NCBI RefSeq assembly: GCF_017357525.1
Contig: NZ_CP036172.1
Coordinates: 2,268,561 to 2,332,560 of the forward strand
Reading direction: 5' to 3'
Origin: Methanofollis aquaemaris
GTDB taxonomy: Archaea; Halobacteriota; Methanomicrobia; Methanomicrobiales; Methanofollaceae
DNA: 64,000 bases
Positions 1-8,908 of this stretch are shown here, piece by piece. Below the pieces are notes generated by a model that saw only the letters and a program-made list of their open reading frames with translations, did not search any database and was not told where the DNA came from. The position numbers and the translations under genes are program-made. How positions within the stretch are numbered: position 1 is the first letter of the stretch; each line of letters begins with the position of its first letter.

Positions 1-1
1 G

Positions 2-391
2 GATGTGATGATCCCACGCTCATCGGTCATCGCCCTCACACCTGGGGACGCCTGCGAAACGGTTCTCGATCTCGTTAATTCGACGGAGCACACTGGCTAT
101 CCGGTCCTTGACAGAGATGAGATCGTCGGGATCATCACGACCAGAGACGTCCGCACCCTCCTCGCCGTCGGTGATCTCTCCCGTCCGGTCCGCGAGGCGA
201 TGACTGCACCAGTGGTGACGGTTGCCGAGAACCGGAGCCTGGAGGAGGCGCTGCAACTCATGATGGAACTGGATATCCACCATCTCCCGGTGGTTGCGAA
301 GGATGCTCCCGGACGACTGGTCGGGTTCCTCACCCGGACCGATCTGATGCTTGCCCATACCAGATACCTCGCCTCAACCGGCCAATCCTGA
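2..391 (+). CDS. CBS-domain protein, C-terminal part (5' end outside window)
   Basis: The reading frame is open to the window edge and the residues before the first ATG (position 5) fit a CBS motif, so the gene probably starts upstream. The visible 129 residues form two CBS repeats, marked by GYPVLDRDEIVGIITTRDV (about residues 32-50) and HHLPVVAKDAPGRLVGFLTR. Paired CBS modules usually bind adenine nucleotides and regulate an attached or partner protein. No other domain is visible, so the regulated process is unknown. It ends about 145 bp before the histidine kinase gene. The family call is secure; the role is not. Confidence 0.85.
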   Translation, partial: DVMIPRSSVIALTPGDACETVLDLVNSTEHTGYPVLDRDEIVGIITTRDVRTLLAVGDLSRPVREAMTAPVVTVAENRSLEEALQLMMELDIHHLPVVAKDAPGRLVGFLTRTDLMLAHTRYLASTGQS

Positions 392-505
392 GGTCTTTAT
401 TCCCGTATGGGAACACCTCGCCCTCCCTCTGGTGAGGGGCGGATATCTCTAAAATTATTTGCTAAATTTGGATAAAACTCAAAAATCTTGCCCTGATTGT
501 GACGA

Positions 506-516
506 TATATTATATA
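506..516 (+). promoter_or_regulatory. TATA box of the PAS histidine kinase gene
   Basis: TATATTATATA lies about 25 nt before the TTG/GTG start region at 536-542 in an AT-rich gap. That spacing implies a very short or absent leader, which agrees with the lack of a ribosome binding site. Confidence 0.55.
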
Positions 517-535
517 GGAACGAAGGCCACGTATC

Positions 536-3500
536 TTGGACGTGAATCTGTCCGATCCATCCGGCCATGAGAGCGTGCTTCCCCCTCTGCCCGGTCCCAG
601 TATCAAATGGGTCCGGTTGCATGAATCCGGGAACGATCTCTTCTTTTGTTTCTCTCCAGACGGTAAGATCCTCTATCTCAACCATGCCGCCAGGGAGGTG
701 CTCGGGTACGGGGAGGGAACGACACCCCACACTGTCGACTCCTTCATCGCCCCTCATGACCTCGGTCGTTTCTCCGTTTTCCTGACACGAGCGGTGGAGG
801 GGGAAGAGACCGATGAAATCAGGCTGTCCTTCATGGTTGAGGAAGGGAGGGAGATCCCGGTCTCCGGCAAATTCCTCTGCTGTGGCGGCGAAGAAGACCT
901 GGTTGTTTTTGGATTATTTACCCCGGTCAGGAGGCCTCAGCCTGACGATGGTGTCTTCAGGGAAGTTTTTTATGCCAGTCCGGCAGCCATGGCAATCACC
1001 AGTGGCGAGGACGACCGGTGCCTCATGATCAACGAGGCATTCTGTGCCCTCCTTGGTTGTCTTCCCTCAGAGATCCTTGGTAAGACGCCGGCCGGGTCAG
1101 GAGTATGGATCGATCCCGAAGATTATGATCGGCTTGTCTGTGGGTTAGGCGGGTCAGGGACATTCAGGGAAACCGGCGTGCGTCTCGTGCGCAGGGACGG
1201 CACCCCTCTTGAGTGTGTTGTTTCGGCGAAGGAACTGAAGTTCTGGGGTCTGCCACACCGGCTTCTTGTCGCCCGCACCACCGGTCAGGGTCGTTTCCAT
1301 GCCTTCCTCGACAGGGTCAGTGATGCCGTTGTCCTCCATGAAATCGATGGCGATAGCCTTCCTGGTCGGATCATCGATGTCAATAGGGGTGCCTGTTCCT
1401 TGTTTGAGTGTTCATGGGAGAAATTGACGGGTCGTCTCTTCAGGGAGTTTATCCCGCTCGCTGAATGGGAAAGAGCCACCTCTCTTGTATCTATTCTCAG
1501 GGAAGAGGGCCAGATCACCACTGAAATTCCACTTGTCAGACAGGACGGAAGAGGGGTGCCCGTCGAGTTCAGTGCCCATCTGTACGAGCAGAATGGGTCA
1601 GAGGTCGTTCTCTCGGTCATGCGGGATATCGGCGAGCGAGTGGAGAGTGAGAAGAAGATCAGGGAGGCGAATCAGCGGTTCAACCTTCTCATCGACGCTC
1701 TCTTGGAATCGGTGTACTTCAAGGACCGAGAAGGGCGATGTCTCATCGTAAACAATGCCCTCGCTGAGATTGCAGGGATGCCGAAGGAAGAGATCGTTGG
1801 GAAGAGGAATGATAACATTTTTCCTCCTGCGTTTGCCGCCCAGTGTAATCAGACTGACACCAGGGTTCTTGAGGAACGGACCCTGATCCGCTCGCTGGAA
1901 TCGGTGGAAAGTGAAGATGGGAGTATCTTTTATTTTGATACGACCAAAATCCCGGTCCTTGATGAGAATGGAGAGGTGCTGTACTTTGTCGGGGTCAGCA
2001 GGGATATCACCGAACAGAAAAAAGCCGAGGGGGCTCTCCGTTATTCTGAAGCAAAATATCGGATGCTCTTTGAGGCGGCAAGCGATGCGATCTTCATCTT
2101 CGACCTCGAAGGGCGTTTTCTTGAGGTCAACAGGGTCGCATGTGAACGGTTGGGTTATCTGAGGGACGAACTGCTCACCATGACCCGAACCGAGATCAGC
2201 AGCCCTGTCCTCAGGAACGAGGTGCCCGAGCGGATCAAAACCCTCTTCGAGAGTGGACAGGTCATCTATGAGACAGACCATATCACGCGGGACGGCCTGG
2301 TGATCCCGACTGAGGTGAACGGGCATCTCATTGAATATGATGGCCGGTCGGCGGTCCTTTCGATCGCACGCGATATCACCGAGCGTAAGAGCCTGGAGGA
2401 AGAACTCAGGCGGTCGGTGGAGGTCTACCGGACGATCTTTGAGAACACCGGGACGGCGATGGTCCTGATCGATGAGGACGCCACCCTCCTCCTGGTCAAC
2501 TCGGAGTTGGAACGGCTCTTCGGTTACCGGCGGGAAGAGGTGGAGGGCCGGATGCGGTGGACCGACCTGATCGCGGAGGAAGACCTGGAGCAGATGCAGG
2601 AATATCATGCCAGGAGGCGAGAAACGCCTGCATCGGTCCCCGGGAGTTATGAATGCACTGCAATCGCGCGGGGCGGCCGCCGTCTCTGTCTCCTCCTGAC
2701 GGTCTCGATGATCCCGGGGACGAAGCAGAGCATCGCTTCGGTGATCGATATAACCGAGCAGAACGAGGTGGAACTGGCACTCAAAGAGCGGGAGGAGCGC
2801 CTTCAACTCGTCGTAACCGGGGCGGACCTCGGGATCTGGGACTGGGATATGGAGTCAGGGCATTTTGTCCTGAACGAACGATGGGCCGGGATGCTCGGGT
2901 ACTCGCTTTCTGAGGTGGAAGCGAGTTTTACGGCATGGAAAGCGATGATCCACCCTGAGGACCGCCCGAAGGTTCTCTCGGCCCTTGCCTCCTATCTTGC
3001 CGGGGACTTCCCTCAGTACCATGTGGAGTATCGGATGCAGGCAAAGGACGGCCACTGGGTCTGGGTGCTCTCGGTCGGTGAGGTGGCGGCCCGTGACGCG
3101 GGCGGGCGTTCGCTCCGGATGACCGGCATCCACCAGGACATCACCGACTTCAAACGGAGTCAGGAAGCGTTGAGGGAGGCGAACAAGAAACTGACGATCC
3201 TCTCCAGTGTCACGCGCCATGACATCCTCAATCAGGTGCAGTGCCTGCTCTGGTTCGCGTCAGAGATCGAGGAGCGAACCGAGAAATATCCCGGACTTTA
3301 CGATGCGGCACAGCGGATCGGACATATCGCCGAACTGATCCAGTACCAGATTTCGTTCACCCGCGACTATGAGGAGATGGGGGTGAAGGCCCCTGAGTGG
3401 CAACGGATCCGGGAGATCGCGGAGGGGGCGGCCCTCGCCGCTCTCCCCCGAGGAGTGCGCCTGGAGGTGAAGGTCGGGAACCTTGAGGTCTATGCCGACT

Positions 3501-3838
3501 CCATGCTCAGCAAGGTCTTTTACAACCTCTTTGAGAACGTCGTCAGGCACGGTGGGGGGATCACCCGGGTCACGGTCTCATTCAGGATTGAAGAGGGGCG
3601 AGGGGTTCTTGTCGTCGAGGACGACGGTGTCGGAGTTCCTGAGGCCAAAAAGACCTATATCTTCAAGCGCGGCTACGGGCAGCACTCGGGCCTCGGGCTC
3701 TTCCTGGTCAGCGAGATCCTGGGGATCACGGGGTTGACGGTTCAGGAGACGGGAGTCGAGGGGGAGGGGGCCAGGTTTGAGATCGCTCTTCCCCGGGGAA
3801 CCTATCGGTGGGAAGAAGAGGGCCGAGAAGAAATTTGA
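536..3838 (+). CDS. Multi-PAS sensor histidine kinase
   Basis: A soluble 1100-residue sensor kinase with no transmembrane segment. About seven PAS modules can be traced, near residues 25-115, 140-240, 255-370, 380-500, 505-620, 630-745 and 750-880; the last is PAS_3-like (WDWDMESG, MIHPEDR). The phosphoacceptor region is SSVTRHDILNQ with His near 895. The ATPase domain carries an N-box (NLFENVVRHG, about 998), a G1 box (DDGVGVPE, about 1029) and GYGQHSGLGL (about 1050). The start appears to be TTG at 536 (alternative GTG 542) with no Shine-Dalgarno site. No receiver or response regulator is adjacent, so the target is unknown. Family known; signal inferred to be cytoplasmic (redox, ligand). 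Confidence 0.9.
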   Translation: MDVNLSDPSGHESVLPPLPGPSIKWVRLHESGNDLFFCFSPDGKILYLNHAAREVLGYGEGTTPHTVDSFIAPHDLGRFSVFLTRAVEGEETDEIRLSFMVEEGREIPVSGKFLCCGGEEDLVVFGLFTPVRRPQPDDGVFREVFYASPAAMAITSGEDDRCLMINEAFCALLGCLPSEILGKTPAGSGVWIDPEDYDRLVCGLGGSGTFRETGVRLVRRDGTPLECVVSAKELKFWGLPHRLLVARTTGQGRFHAFLDRVSDAVVLHEIDGDSLPGRIIDVNRGACSLFECSWEKLTGRLFREFIPLAEWERATSLVSILREEGQITTEIPLVRQDGRGVPVEFSAHLYEQNGSEVVLSVMRDIGERVESEKKIREANQRFNLLIDALLESVYFKDREGRCLIVNNALAEIAGMPKEEIVGKRNDNIFPPAFAAQCNQTDTRVLEERTLIRSLESVESEDGSIFYFDTTKIPVLDENGEVLYFVGVSRDITEQKKAEGALRYSEAKYRMLFEAASDAIFIFDLEGRFLEVNRVACERLGYLRDELLTMTRTEISSPVLRNEVPERIKTLFESGQVIYETDHITRDGLVIPTEVNGHLIEYDGRSAVLSIARDITERKSLEEELRRSVEVYRTIFENTGTAMVLIDEDATLLLVNSELERLFGYRREEVEGRMRWTDLIAEEDLEQMQEYHARRRETPASVPGSYECTAIARGGRRLCLLLTVSMIPGTKQSIASVIDITEQNEVELALKEREERLQLVVTGADLGIWDWDMESGHFVLNERWAGMLGYSLSEVEASFTAWKAMIHPEDRPKVLSALASYLAGDFPQYHVEYRMQAKDGHWVWVLSVGEVAARDAGGRSLRMTGIHQDITDFKRSQEALREANKKLTILSSVTRHDILNQVQCLLWFASEIEERTEKYPGLYDAAQRIGHIAELIQYQISFTRDYEEMGVKAPEWQRIREIAEGAALAALPRGVRLEVKVGNLEVYADSMLSKVFYNLFENVVRHGGGITRVTVSFRIEEGRGVLVVEDDGVGVPEAKKTYIFKRGYGQHSGLGLFLVSEILGITGLTVQETGVEGEGARFEIALPRGTYRWEEEGREEI

Positions 3839-3844
3839 GAGCCG

Positions 3845-3851
3845 AAAAAAA
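3845..3851 (-). terminator. T-tract terminator of the DUF1059 gene
   Basis: Seven A on the plus strand (T7 in the minus transcript) lie about 20 nt after the DUF1059 stop codon. The site sits between this gene and the convergent kinase gene. Confidence 0.45.
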
Positions 3852-3870
3852 GTAAAAGTCTGGTACCAGT

Positions 3871-4038
3871 TCAGTGGATGGTCTTCTTGATCTGCATCCA
3901 CTCCTCTGCAGAGAGATTTTCTTTGCCATGCACCTCGCGGGCGTGGTCGGCGATCTTCTGCTCAAGGTCGAACTCGTTCTCGGCTGTGGTCTCGAATTCA
4001 CATTTCATCCCGATGTCTTTGCATTTGAACGACGGCAT
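3871..4038 (-). CDS. DUF1059 small protein
   Basis: A 55-residue acidic protein beginning MPSFKCKDIGMKCEFET. The two N-terminal cysteines (CKDIGMKC) and the following helix with DHAREVHG are the hallmark of the DUF1059 family, small archaeal and bacterial proteins of unknown function. The frame stays open upstream, but the start at 4038 is supported by GGTGAT a few bases before the ATG and by the family's usual N-terminus. It is a single gene converging on the histidine kinase. Confidence 0.85.
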   Translation of the reverse strand: MPSFKCKDIGMKCEFETTAENEFDLEQKIADHAREVHGKENLSAEEWMQIKKTIH

Positions 4039-4144
4039 GGATATCACCGGGGGCGGGTACCTCACCCTGGTATATAGAGATGATCCTGATCCGTTGCTGT
4101 GGCAGAGTCTCGGCCCAGTGTCATCTGGAGGGGAGGAACTTCGA

Positions 4145-4585
4145 TCACTCCGGCGGCGGCGGATGCCCGCTCTCTTCGTCCTCGTCATGAACTCTTTTCG
4201 CCAACTTCTCCACTTCTTCAGCTTTGATCTCCTCGGCGCGTCCTCCGAAGTAGAAGCCGACGATTGTTGCAAGAGCTCCTGTCAGGACTCCCAGGGTGTT
4301 CTTTAAGAGATCGGACGATGCGTCTTTCTCAGCAAGATAGAGCACTGCCGCTCCGACGATCAAAACGACCGCGAGCATCATCGAATATCTTGACAAACCT
4401 TTCCGTGATGGGGACTGAGACAGGAGTTCCTGCACCACTGTGGTCCGTTCATCTTCGGAGAGATCCTCCAGATGTATGCTTTTGAGGATCTTTCTTTTCA
4501 TCAGGTAATGCAGAGAGATGTTCAGAATCCACGGTAGTACAATGAGAATTCCGATAATTATGAATACAAGGATCCATGATTCCAT
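4145..4585 (-). CDS. Two-to-three-helix membrane protein of unknown function
   Basis: 146 residues. Residues 4-27 form a strongly hydrophobic helix, a charged cytoplasmic-looking stretch (30-65) follows, and further membrane segments lie near 70-86 and 97-115. The tail is acidic and ends in a proline run (HPPPPE). GGGGTG precedes the ATG at 4585. The second hydrophobic pair and GFYFGGRAEE resemble small archaeal inner-membrane proteins without a named family. It stands alone between the DUF1059 gene and tRNA-Val. I do not recognise a function. Confidence 0.7.
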   Translation of the reverse strand: MESWILVFIIIGILIVLPWILNISLHYLMKRKILKSIHLEDLSEDERTTVVQELLSQSPSRKGLSRYSMMLAVVLIVGAAVLYLAEKDASSDLLKNTLGVLTGALATIVGFYFGGRAEEIKAEEVEKLAKRVHDEDEESGHPPPPE

Positions 4586-4816
4586 GCCGCACCCCTCAGG
4601 GAGTGAAAATAATATATCTGGCGGGATATATCTGCCGTTTTGAATGGCGTTATCTATGCAATGGTGGTGTGGGTATTCCGGGAGGATTGGATCTAAAATA
4701 CGGACGCATCTCTCTGGAGAGGTACGTATCTCGATATTCCTCGGAGCAGACGGTGAGATGAAATCTTCAAAAGGAATATCTTTGTGTTGTATCTGGGATT
4801 ATCTTTTGAAAAAGGA

Positions 4817-4890
4817 TGGGCCTGTCCGGATTCGAACCGGAGATCTTCGCCGTGTAAGGGCGACGTCATAACCGACTAGACCACAAGCCC
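4817..4890 (-). tRNA. tRNA-Val (anticodon TAC)
   Basis: The minus strand folds into a full cloverleaf. The 7-bp acceptor is GGGCTTG with CAGGCCC (one G-U pair) and the discriminator is A at 4817. The anticodon stem TCGCC/GGCGA holds the loop CTTACAC, giving anticodon TAC (valine, GUA codons). The T-arm is CCGG-TTCGAAT-CCGG. CCA is not encoded and no intron is present. Confidence 0.95.
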
Positions 4891-4917
4891 GGTGTTCATA
4901 AATGTTTCTCATTTGTC

Positions 4918-4928
4918 GGTATTAAACG
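4918..4928 (-). promoter_or_regulatory. Putative TATA box of tRNA-Val
   Basis: On the minus strand CGTTTAATACC lies about 30 nt before the tRNA 5' end, the usual distance for an archaeal tRNA promoter. A second AT-rich site (4897-4905) is too close to the gene. Confidence 0.4.
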
Positions 4929-5066
4929 TGTTGCTGCTCTCCGGTCGTTGGAGTTATTCTGGAGAGACCTATCTGGAGGGCAGGGTGGATACAGATCTCC
5001 ATGCGCCTGGTGTCCCCCCTCCGTCAGGATTCTCTCTCCCGGTGGTGGGAAAAAAGATCGTGCCGG

Positions 5067-5669
5067 TCACCTTTCAGCCATCTTCTCAAGCAGTTCTCTG
5101 ATCGCCCTCAGTTCTGTGACGACCGCCTCTTGTCCCGCCCCGACAGGGACCGGTGCGGTCTCCTCCTCTCCGCCGGTCACCGCCGCCACCGGCGGGCGTC
5201 CGCGCACCTGCGTCATGATCAGTTCCCGGAGGGGTTCGGGTTCTTCGATGCCCAGGATCCTGATCTCGGCCTGGGCCTGGGCCGAGTACCCGGCTGTCTG
5301 GATGCGAAGATTGGAGATGCCGAAGAGACGCATCACCGGGCCTTGGATAATGTCGACATTGGTGATCCGGTTGTACGGGACGATCCCGGTGCTCCTGAAC
5401 CAGACCCCACGTTTCCAGGTCATCTCGGTGTCGGTGAGATGGTAGACGATGCTCTGGTAGTAGAGCGGGATCCAGACGGCGACGAAGATGATCAGGGCAA
5501 GCATACCCCCTCCGAAGATCAGGGTGAGCAGCGCCTCTCCGGCGAAGGAGACCGGGAGCAGGATGAAGAAGGCGCCGAAAATGGCCAGGATGACGAGAGA
5601 AAGGAAATAATATCTCTTGAACTGGGGGGCAGGCTTGAAGTCTTTCCCTATCGTGATCAGGTCTTTCAT
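5067..5669 (-). CDS. PH-like (bPH2/DUF304) membrane protein
   Basis: 200 residues. Two membrane segments (about 22-42 and 50-72) are followed by a bPH2/YdbS-like domain (about 75-150) with the family signature YHLTDTEM, RGVWFRSTGIVPYNRITNVDI and GISNLRIQTAGY. A short disordered region then leads to a C-terminal helix (about 175-200). Family members are membrane proteins of unknown role, often linked to envelope stress. GAGGTAAC precedes the ATG at 5669. It is monocistronic, divergent from the nitroreductase gene. Confidence 0.85.
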   Translation of the reverse strand: MKDLITIGKDFKPAPQFKRYYFLSLVILAIFGAFFILLPVSFAGEALLTLIFGGGMLALIIFVAVWIPLYYQSIVYHLTDTEMTWKRGVWFRSTGIVPYNRITNVDIIQGPVMRLFGISNLRIQTAGYSAQAQAEIRILGIEEPEPLRELIMTQVRGRPPVAAVTGGEEETAPVPVGAGQEAVVTELRAIRELLEKMAER

Positions 5670-5789
5670 AGGCGGTTACCTCTCAGCCATACTCATCTGT
5701 TCCAGAGGATAAAGATATGGCAGGCTCGGCTCCTCTCCAGATGCTTCATCCCTGTATCAGGATCCCTGAGCGATCTGCGATCTGACAAA

Positions 5790-5799
5790 CCATTATATC
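5790..5799 (+). promoter_or_regulatory. TATA box of nitroreductase gene (likely leaderless)
   Basis: ATTATATCTC is centred about 26 nt before the ATG at 5822. No Shine-Dalgarno site is present, so the transcript probably starts at or next to the start codon. Confidence 0.5.
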
Positions 5800-5821
5800 T
5801 CGCGGTGCGGCAGGGCGACCC

Positions 5822-6400
5822 ATGCCGACCGATGTTGAGATGGTCCTTGCGGCCATCAGGGGAAGGCGGAGTATCAGGGCGTATGAGGAGCGACCCCTCG
5901 ACGAGGAGACTGTCACCGCGATCATCGACGCGGGGGTCCACGCCCCGACCGCCCTCGGACTCCAGCCATGGAGGTTTATCGTCGTCAGGAAACGCGGCCT
6001 GATGAAGCAGATCTCCGACTACTGCAAACCGATCCTTTGCACCATGCTGGAGGGCGCCACCGACGAGACGTCCGCAGGTTTTCGGGATCTCCTCTCCAGG
6101 GAGGATTTTGAGATCTTCTACGGTGCCCCGGTGCTCGTTCTCGTCCTTGGAGACGAGAAGAACCCGTACAGCATTTATGACTGTACTCTCTGCGCCGGAA
6201 CCATGATGCTTGCTGCCCATGCGATGGGGATCGGGAGCTGCTGGATCGGTTCGGCCGGGCCGGTTGCCGGGAATTCAGAACTGATGAGAGCGCTGGAGGT
6301 GCCGGCAGGGTATGAGATCATCGCCCCGCTGATCTTTGGCTATCCTGGAGAGCGTCCGGAGATGCCGGTGCGATCCAGACCGGGGATCACCTGGGTCTGA
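5822..6400 (+). CDS. Nitroreductase-family flavoprotein
   Basis: 192 residues with the nitroreductase fold: the FMN-binding N-terminal GRRSIRAYEERPLDEE (about 15-30), HAPTALGLQPWRF, and the C-terminal GIGSCWIGSAGP and GYPGERPEMPVRSRP. Members reduce varied substrates with NAD(P)H and FMN. Several cysteines (SDYCKPILC, YDCTLCAG) are unusual and could serve redox or metal binding. It is monocistronic and is followed by the first dispersed repeat element. The substrate cannot be told from sequence. Confidence 0.88.
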   Translation: MPTDVEMVLAAIRGRRSIRAYEERPLDEETVTAIIDAGVHAPTALGLQPWRFIVVRKRGLMKQISDYCKPILCTMLEGATDETSAGFRDLLSREDFEIFYGAPVLVLVLGDEKNPYSIYDCTLCAGTMMLAAHAMGIGSCWIGSAGPVAGNSELMRALEVPAGYEIIAPLIFGYPGERPEMPVRSRPGITWV

Positions 6401-6439
6401 GTTTAGGGGCTGAAGATACCCAGTTTTTTGTAATAATAG

Positions 6440-6698
6440 GGCTCTGTTGAATCAGGCATGAACCCTGGGCTCAAGCATACGCGATTGAACATTGTTCAAG
6501 AGATCTTCTGATTGACGTGCCTTCCCGCACGCTCACGTCGGGGGCGCTGCCCCCGGATCCCGGGATTGCGATAGGGGCGTGAAGGGCAGCGAGGAGGTTA
6601 TGAAGAGGGTGGTGTCGTCCCCCGCGCTCTCTTCGCGTGGAGAACCAGGGGGTAGTCAGCCCCTGATGTTTCACTCCTGAAAAGGAATACAGCAGAGC
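6440..6698 (+). repeat. Dispersed IS-end element, copy 1
   Basis: The left end is GGCTCTGTTGAATC followed by a hairpin (GAACCC-T-GGGCTC, 6460-6472) and CAAGCATACGCGAT. The core hairpin is CGGGGGC-GCT-GCCCCCG near 6541, then GGGATTGCGATAGGG. The right end reads, inverted, GCTCTGCTGTATTCC...TTCAGGAGTGAAAC, a decayed terminal inverted repeat. No ORF with coding character is present. It lies between the 3' ends of the convergent nitroreductase and mch genes. No convincing target duplication remains. Confidence 0.75.
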
Positions 6699-6705
6699 AA
6701 AAAAA
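6699..6705 (-). terminator. T-tract terminator of mch
   Basis: Seven A on the plus strand (T7 in the mch transcript) begin 4 nt after the mch stop codon and abut the end of repeat copy 1. Confidence 0.45.
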
Positions 6706-6708
6706 GTA

Positions 6709-7653
6709 TTACTGGAGCCCGAAGGACTGCAGCGTCACATCGGGGTTCACTTCGCCGACATGGTAGACCGCGCCCTTGGAGAGCTCGTTGATGATGACCT
6801 CGGCCGGGGAGAAGAGGGAGGTATCGATCTTGTAGAAGTCGTAGCCTGCCTCCTTGAAAATCTCGTTGAATGGCTTGCCATAGCCCTGTGATTTGTTGGA
6901 CGGGATCTTCTCGAGGTACTCCGTGATCTCAGGGGCGTTCATCGTCAGGGTGATCTGGCCGTGGTAGATGGTGGCATCGTTGGTGACGCCCATGGCCTGC
7001 TTCGGACCGCGGACCGGCGGGATTGGTGCCGTGCCCATGCCGGCGATGATCTTTCTGGTGTCGAACCCGAGTTCGTTGAGTTTGTAGACCGCGGTCTCGA
7101 CACACCGGCCGGCGACCTGGATCGAGCCGACGATCGAGGAGGTCGGAGCGACGATCGCACAGGTGTTGGCGACGTCCACCTTGCAGGCGTCGGCGATGGT
7201 CTGCATGACCTCGCCGTTCGGGAGGTGGTCGCTCTCCAGACAGATCACCGCAGATTCGCACTCGTCCTGATAGTCGATCACTTCATAGGTGTGCTTGGGC
7301 TTGAGGGAAAGTGCCCGTGCGGGGCCTGAGCCCATCGCAAAGTAGTTCCCTGTTTTGACGGTCCAGCCTGCCTTCTGTGCGCCGAGGCACGCAATCGACG
7401 GGTAGTCAGTTGAGACCTCGATGAAAGGCATCGGGATCCCCTTGATCTGACCCATCGTGAAGTTCACGTCGGCGAGGCCGCCCATACAGATCTCGGTGAA
7501 GACCCGTCCCGCCAGGTAGCCGCCTGCTACCGAGACACCGGCATCGACGATCCTGGCACCATTGTCCAGTTCGTGCGCCGCGACATTGTAGTCTTCAGGG
7601 TACTCGAAAACATCGTTGAAAATATCAAGGGCCTGTTCATTCACGCTCAGCAT
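6709..7653 (-). CDS. mch: Methenyltetrahydromethanopterin cyclohydrolase
   Basis: A 314-residue cytoplasmic enzyme that interconverts 5-formyl- and 5,10-methenyl-H4MPT in the CO2-to-methane pathway. Sequence matching the Mch family covers the whole length: LDNGARIVDAGVSVAGG, GGLADVNFT, STDYPSIACLGAQKAGW, MGSGPARAL, ESDHLPNGEV and GMGTAPIPPVRG. The frame is open 22 codons further upstream, but the ATG at 7653 has GGTGAT at the right distance and gives the usual family length. It lies downstream of orc1/cdc6 on the same strand with a 62-bp gap, so it may have its own promoter. Confidence 0.97.
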   Translation of the reverse strand: MLSVNEQALDIFNDVFEYPEDYNVAAHELDNGARIVDAGVSVAGGYLAGRVFTEICMGGLADVNFTMGQIKGIPMPFIEVSTDYPSIACLGAQKAGWTVKTGNYFAMGSGPARALSLKPKHTYEVIDYQDECESAVICLESDHLPNGEVMQTIADACKVDVANTCAIVAPTSSIVGSIQVAGRCVETAVYKLNELGFDTRKIIAGMGTAPIPPVRGPKQAMGVTNDATIYHGQITLTMNAPEITEYLEKIPSNKSQGYGKPFNEIFKEAGYDFYKIDTSLFSPAEVIINELSKGAVYHVGEVNPDVTLQSFGLQ

Positions 7654-7715
7654 GGAAATATCACCGTTCATATAAATGACGCGGAGAGAATAGATAAGAC
7701 TTGCCAATCGTTCTC

Positions 7716-8852
7716 TCATACCAGGAGTTCGAGGATGCGTCCTGGTTCGTATCTGAGGGAGATAACCCTCGTCCGTCCCCGTCCCTGCCGATAATTGAGG
7801 TTGATCAGGCGCATGGCATCGAGTTTCTTAATGATCTCATAATATCTTGTGTAGCCGAGTTTCATGTGCCCTTTTGCCCATTCATAGATCCCGCCTGCGT
7901 TCATCTCATCTTTTTCGTCCCTCTCAAGACTCATCCTGGCGATGATCCGCATCAGTTCTTTCTCTTCATCTTTCAGTGTCCTGAGCGTGAAGGTGAGATG
8001 AAGATACTTCGAGACCTCGTAGGCCTGGCAGATGTCGGCCTCCTCGATCTGCCGTCGTGCTGCCATCTCCGCGTTCAGGGTGGCACGCTTGAGCAGGTCG
8101 AGCCCGACCCGCAGGTCGCCGCTCTTCATCGTCTGTTCGACGACCAGGTCGAGCATCGACTCAGAGAGGGCTCCGGGATACAGCCCGGTCATCACCCGCT
8201 CGGAGAGGATATGGCGAGCCTCCTCGGCACTGTACGGCGGGAAGTAGATCTCGGTCGGTCGAAAGACCGAGGCGACCCTGGGATCGACCTCGCGGGAGAG
8301 GTCGACATTCATATCGGATATGATAGTGATCACTCCGATCCTCGTGCCGGGGTATGTCTCGTGTGAGCGGAGGAGGGCATACAGGATCTTGTTGATCTCG
8401 TTTTCGTACAGGAGATAGTTTGCATCGTCAAGGGCGACGAGCAGAACTTTCTCTTCTTTTAGAAGAATTCTGGCGACTGCGTCGAAGATCTGCTTGAACG
8501 AGGTGCCTGAGGCCGGGGCGGGGTGGCCGGAGAGTTTCTGGTAGATCTGGGTGAAGATGGCGAACTTGGTGTTGTCGATCTGGCAGTTGATGTAGACCGG
8601 AACAAGTTTGCTCTCGTGCTCCTCCACCTGTGCAAGGAGTTTGCGCACGCTTGTCGTCTTTCCGGTACCTGGCAGCCCCCTGCAGATGGTGTTGAATGGC
8701 CTGCCTCCCCTGAGCCCTGGTGTGATCTGGAAGGCGAGTTCACGCATCTGAGTCTCCCTGTGGTTGAACTGCTCCGGGACATAATCAATCTCGAAGACTT
8801 CCGGATCCCGGAAGAGTGTCTCGTCCCACATGAGGAGATCCTTTTTCATCAT
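7716..8852 (-). CDS. Orc1/Cdc6-type replication initiator
   Basis: A 378-residue AAA+ ATPase that recognises archaeal origins and loads MCM. Walker A is GLPGTGKT (59-66), Walker B lies in LLVALDDAN (137-145), and a sensor-1-like segment GVITIISDMNVD and sensor-2 region GDLRVGLDLLKRA follow. The C-terminal 90 residues form the DNA-binding winged helix (IYEWAKGHMKLGYTRYYEIIKKL). GAGGGAT precedes ATG ATG at 8852/8849. The 56-bp gap upstream is too short to hold a typical origin, and I see no ORB-type repeats there. Methanogens often have two paralogs; which one this is cannot be decided. Confidence 0.93.
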   Translation of the reverse strand: MMKKDLLMWDETLFRDPEVFEIDYVPEQFNHRETQMRELAFQITPGLRGGRPFNTICRGLPGTGKTTSVRKLLAQVEEHESKLVPVYINCQIDNTKFAIFTQIYQKLSGHPAPASGTSFKQIFDAVARILLKEEKVLLVALDDANYLLYENEINKILYALLRSHETYPGTRIGVITIISDMNVDLSREVDPRVASVFRPTEIYFPPYSAEEARHILSERVMTGLYPGALSESMLDLVVEQTMKSGDLRVGLDLLKRATLNAEMAARRQIEEADICQAYEVSKYLHLTFTLRTLKDEEKELMRIIARMSLERDEKDEMNAGGIYEWAKGHMKLGYTRYYEIIKKLDAMRLINLNYRQGRGRTRVISLRYEPGRILELLV

Positions 8853-8908
8853 CTATCCCTCGTCCTGTCTCTATTTATACGCTGTAGATCTTCACTTTCG
8901 CCCTGTGC

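Noticed and set aside
1598-2806. A 402-codon antisense open frame inside the PAS kinase
   Set aside because: It lies wholly within well-supported PAS modules on the plus strand and its translation has no domain or start signal.
8853-8908. A replication origin next to orc1/cdc6
   Set aside because: The gap is only 56 bp, with no ORB-like inverted motifs and no AT-rich unwinding region. The flanking genes leave no space.
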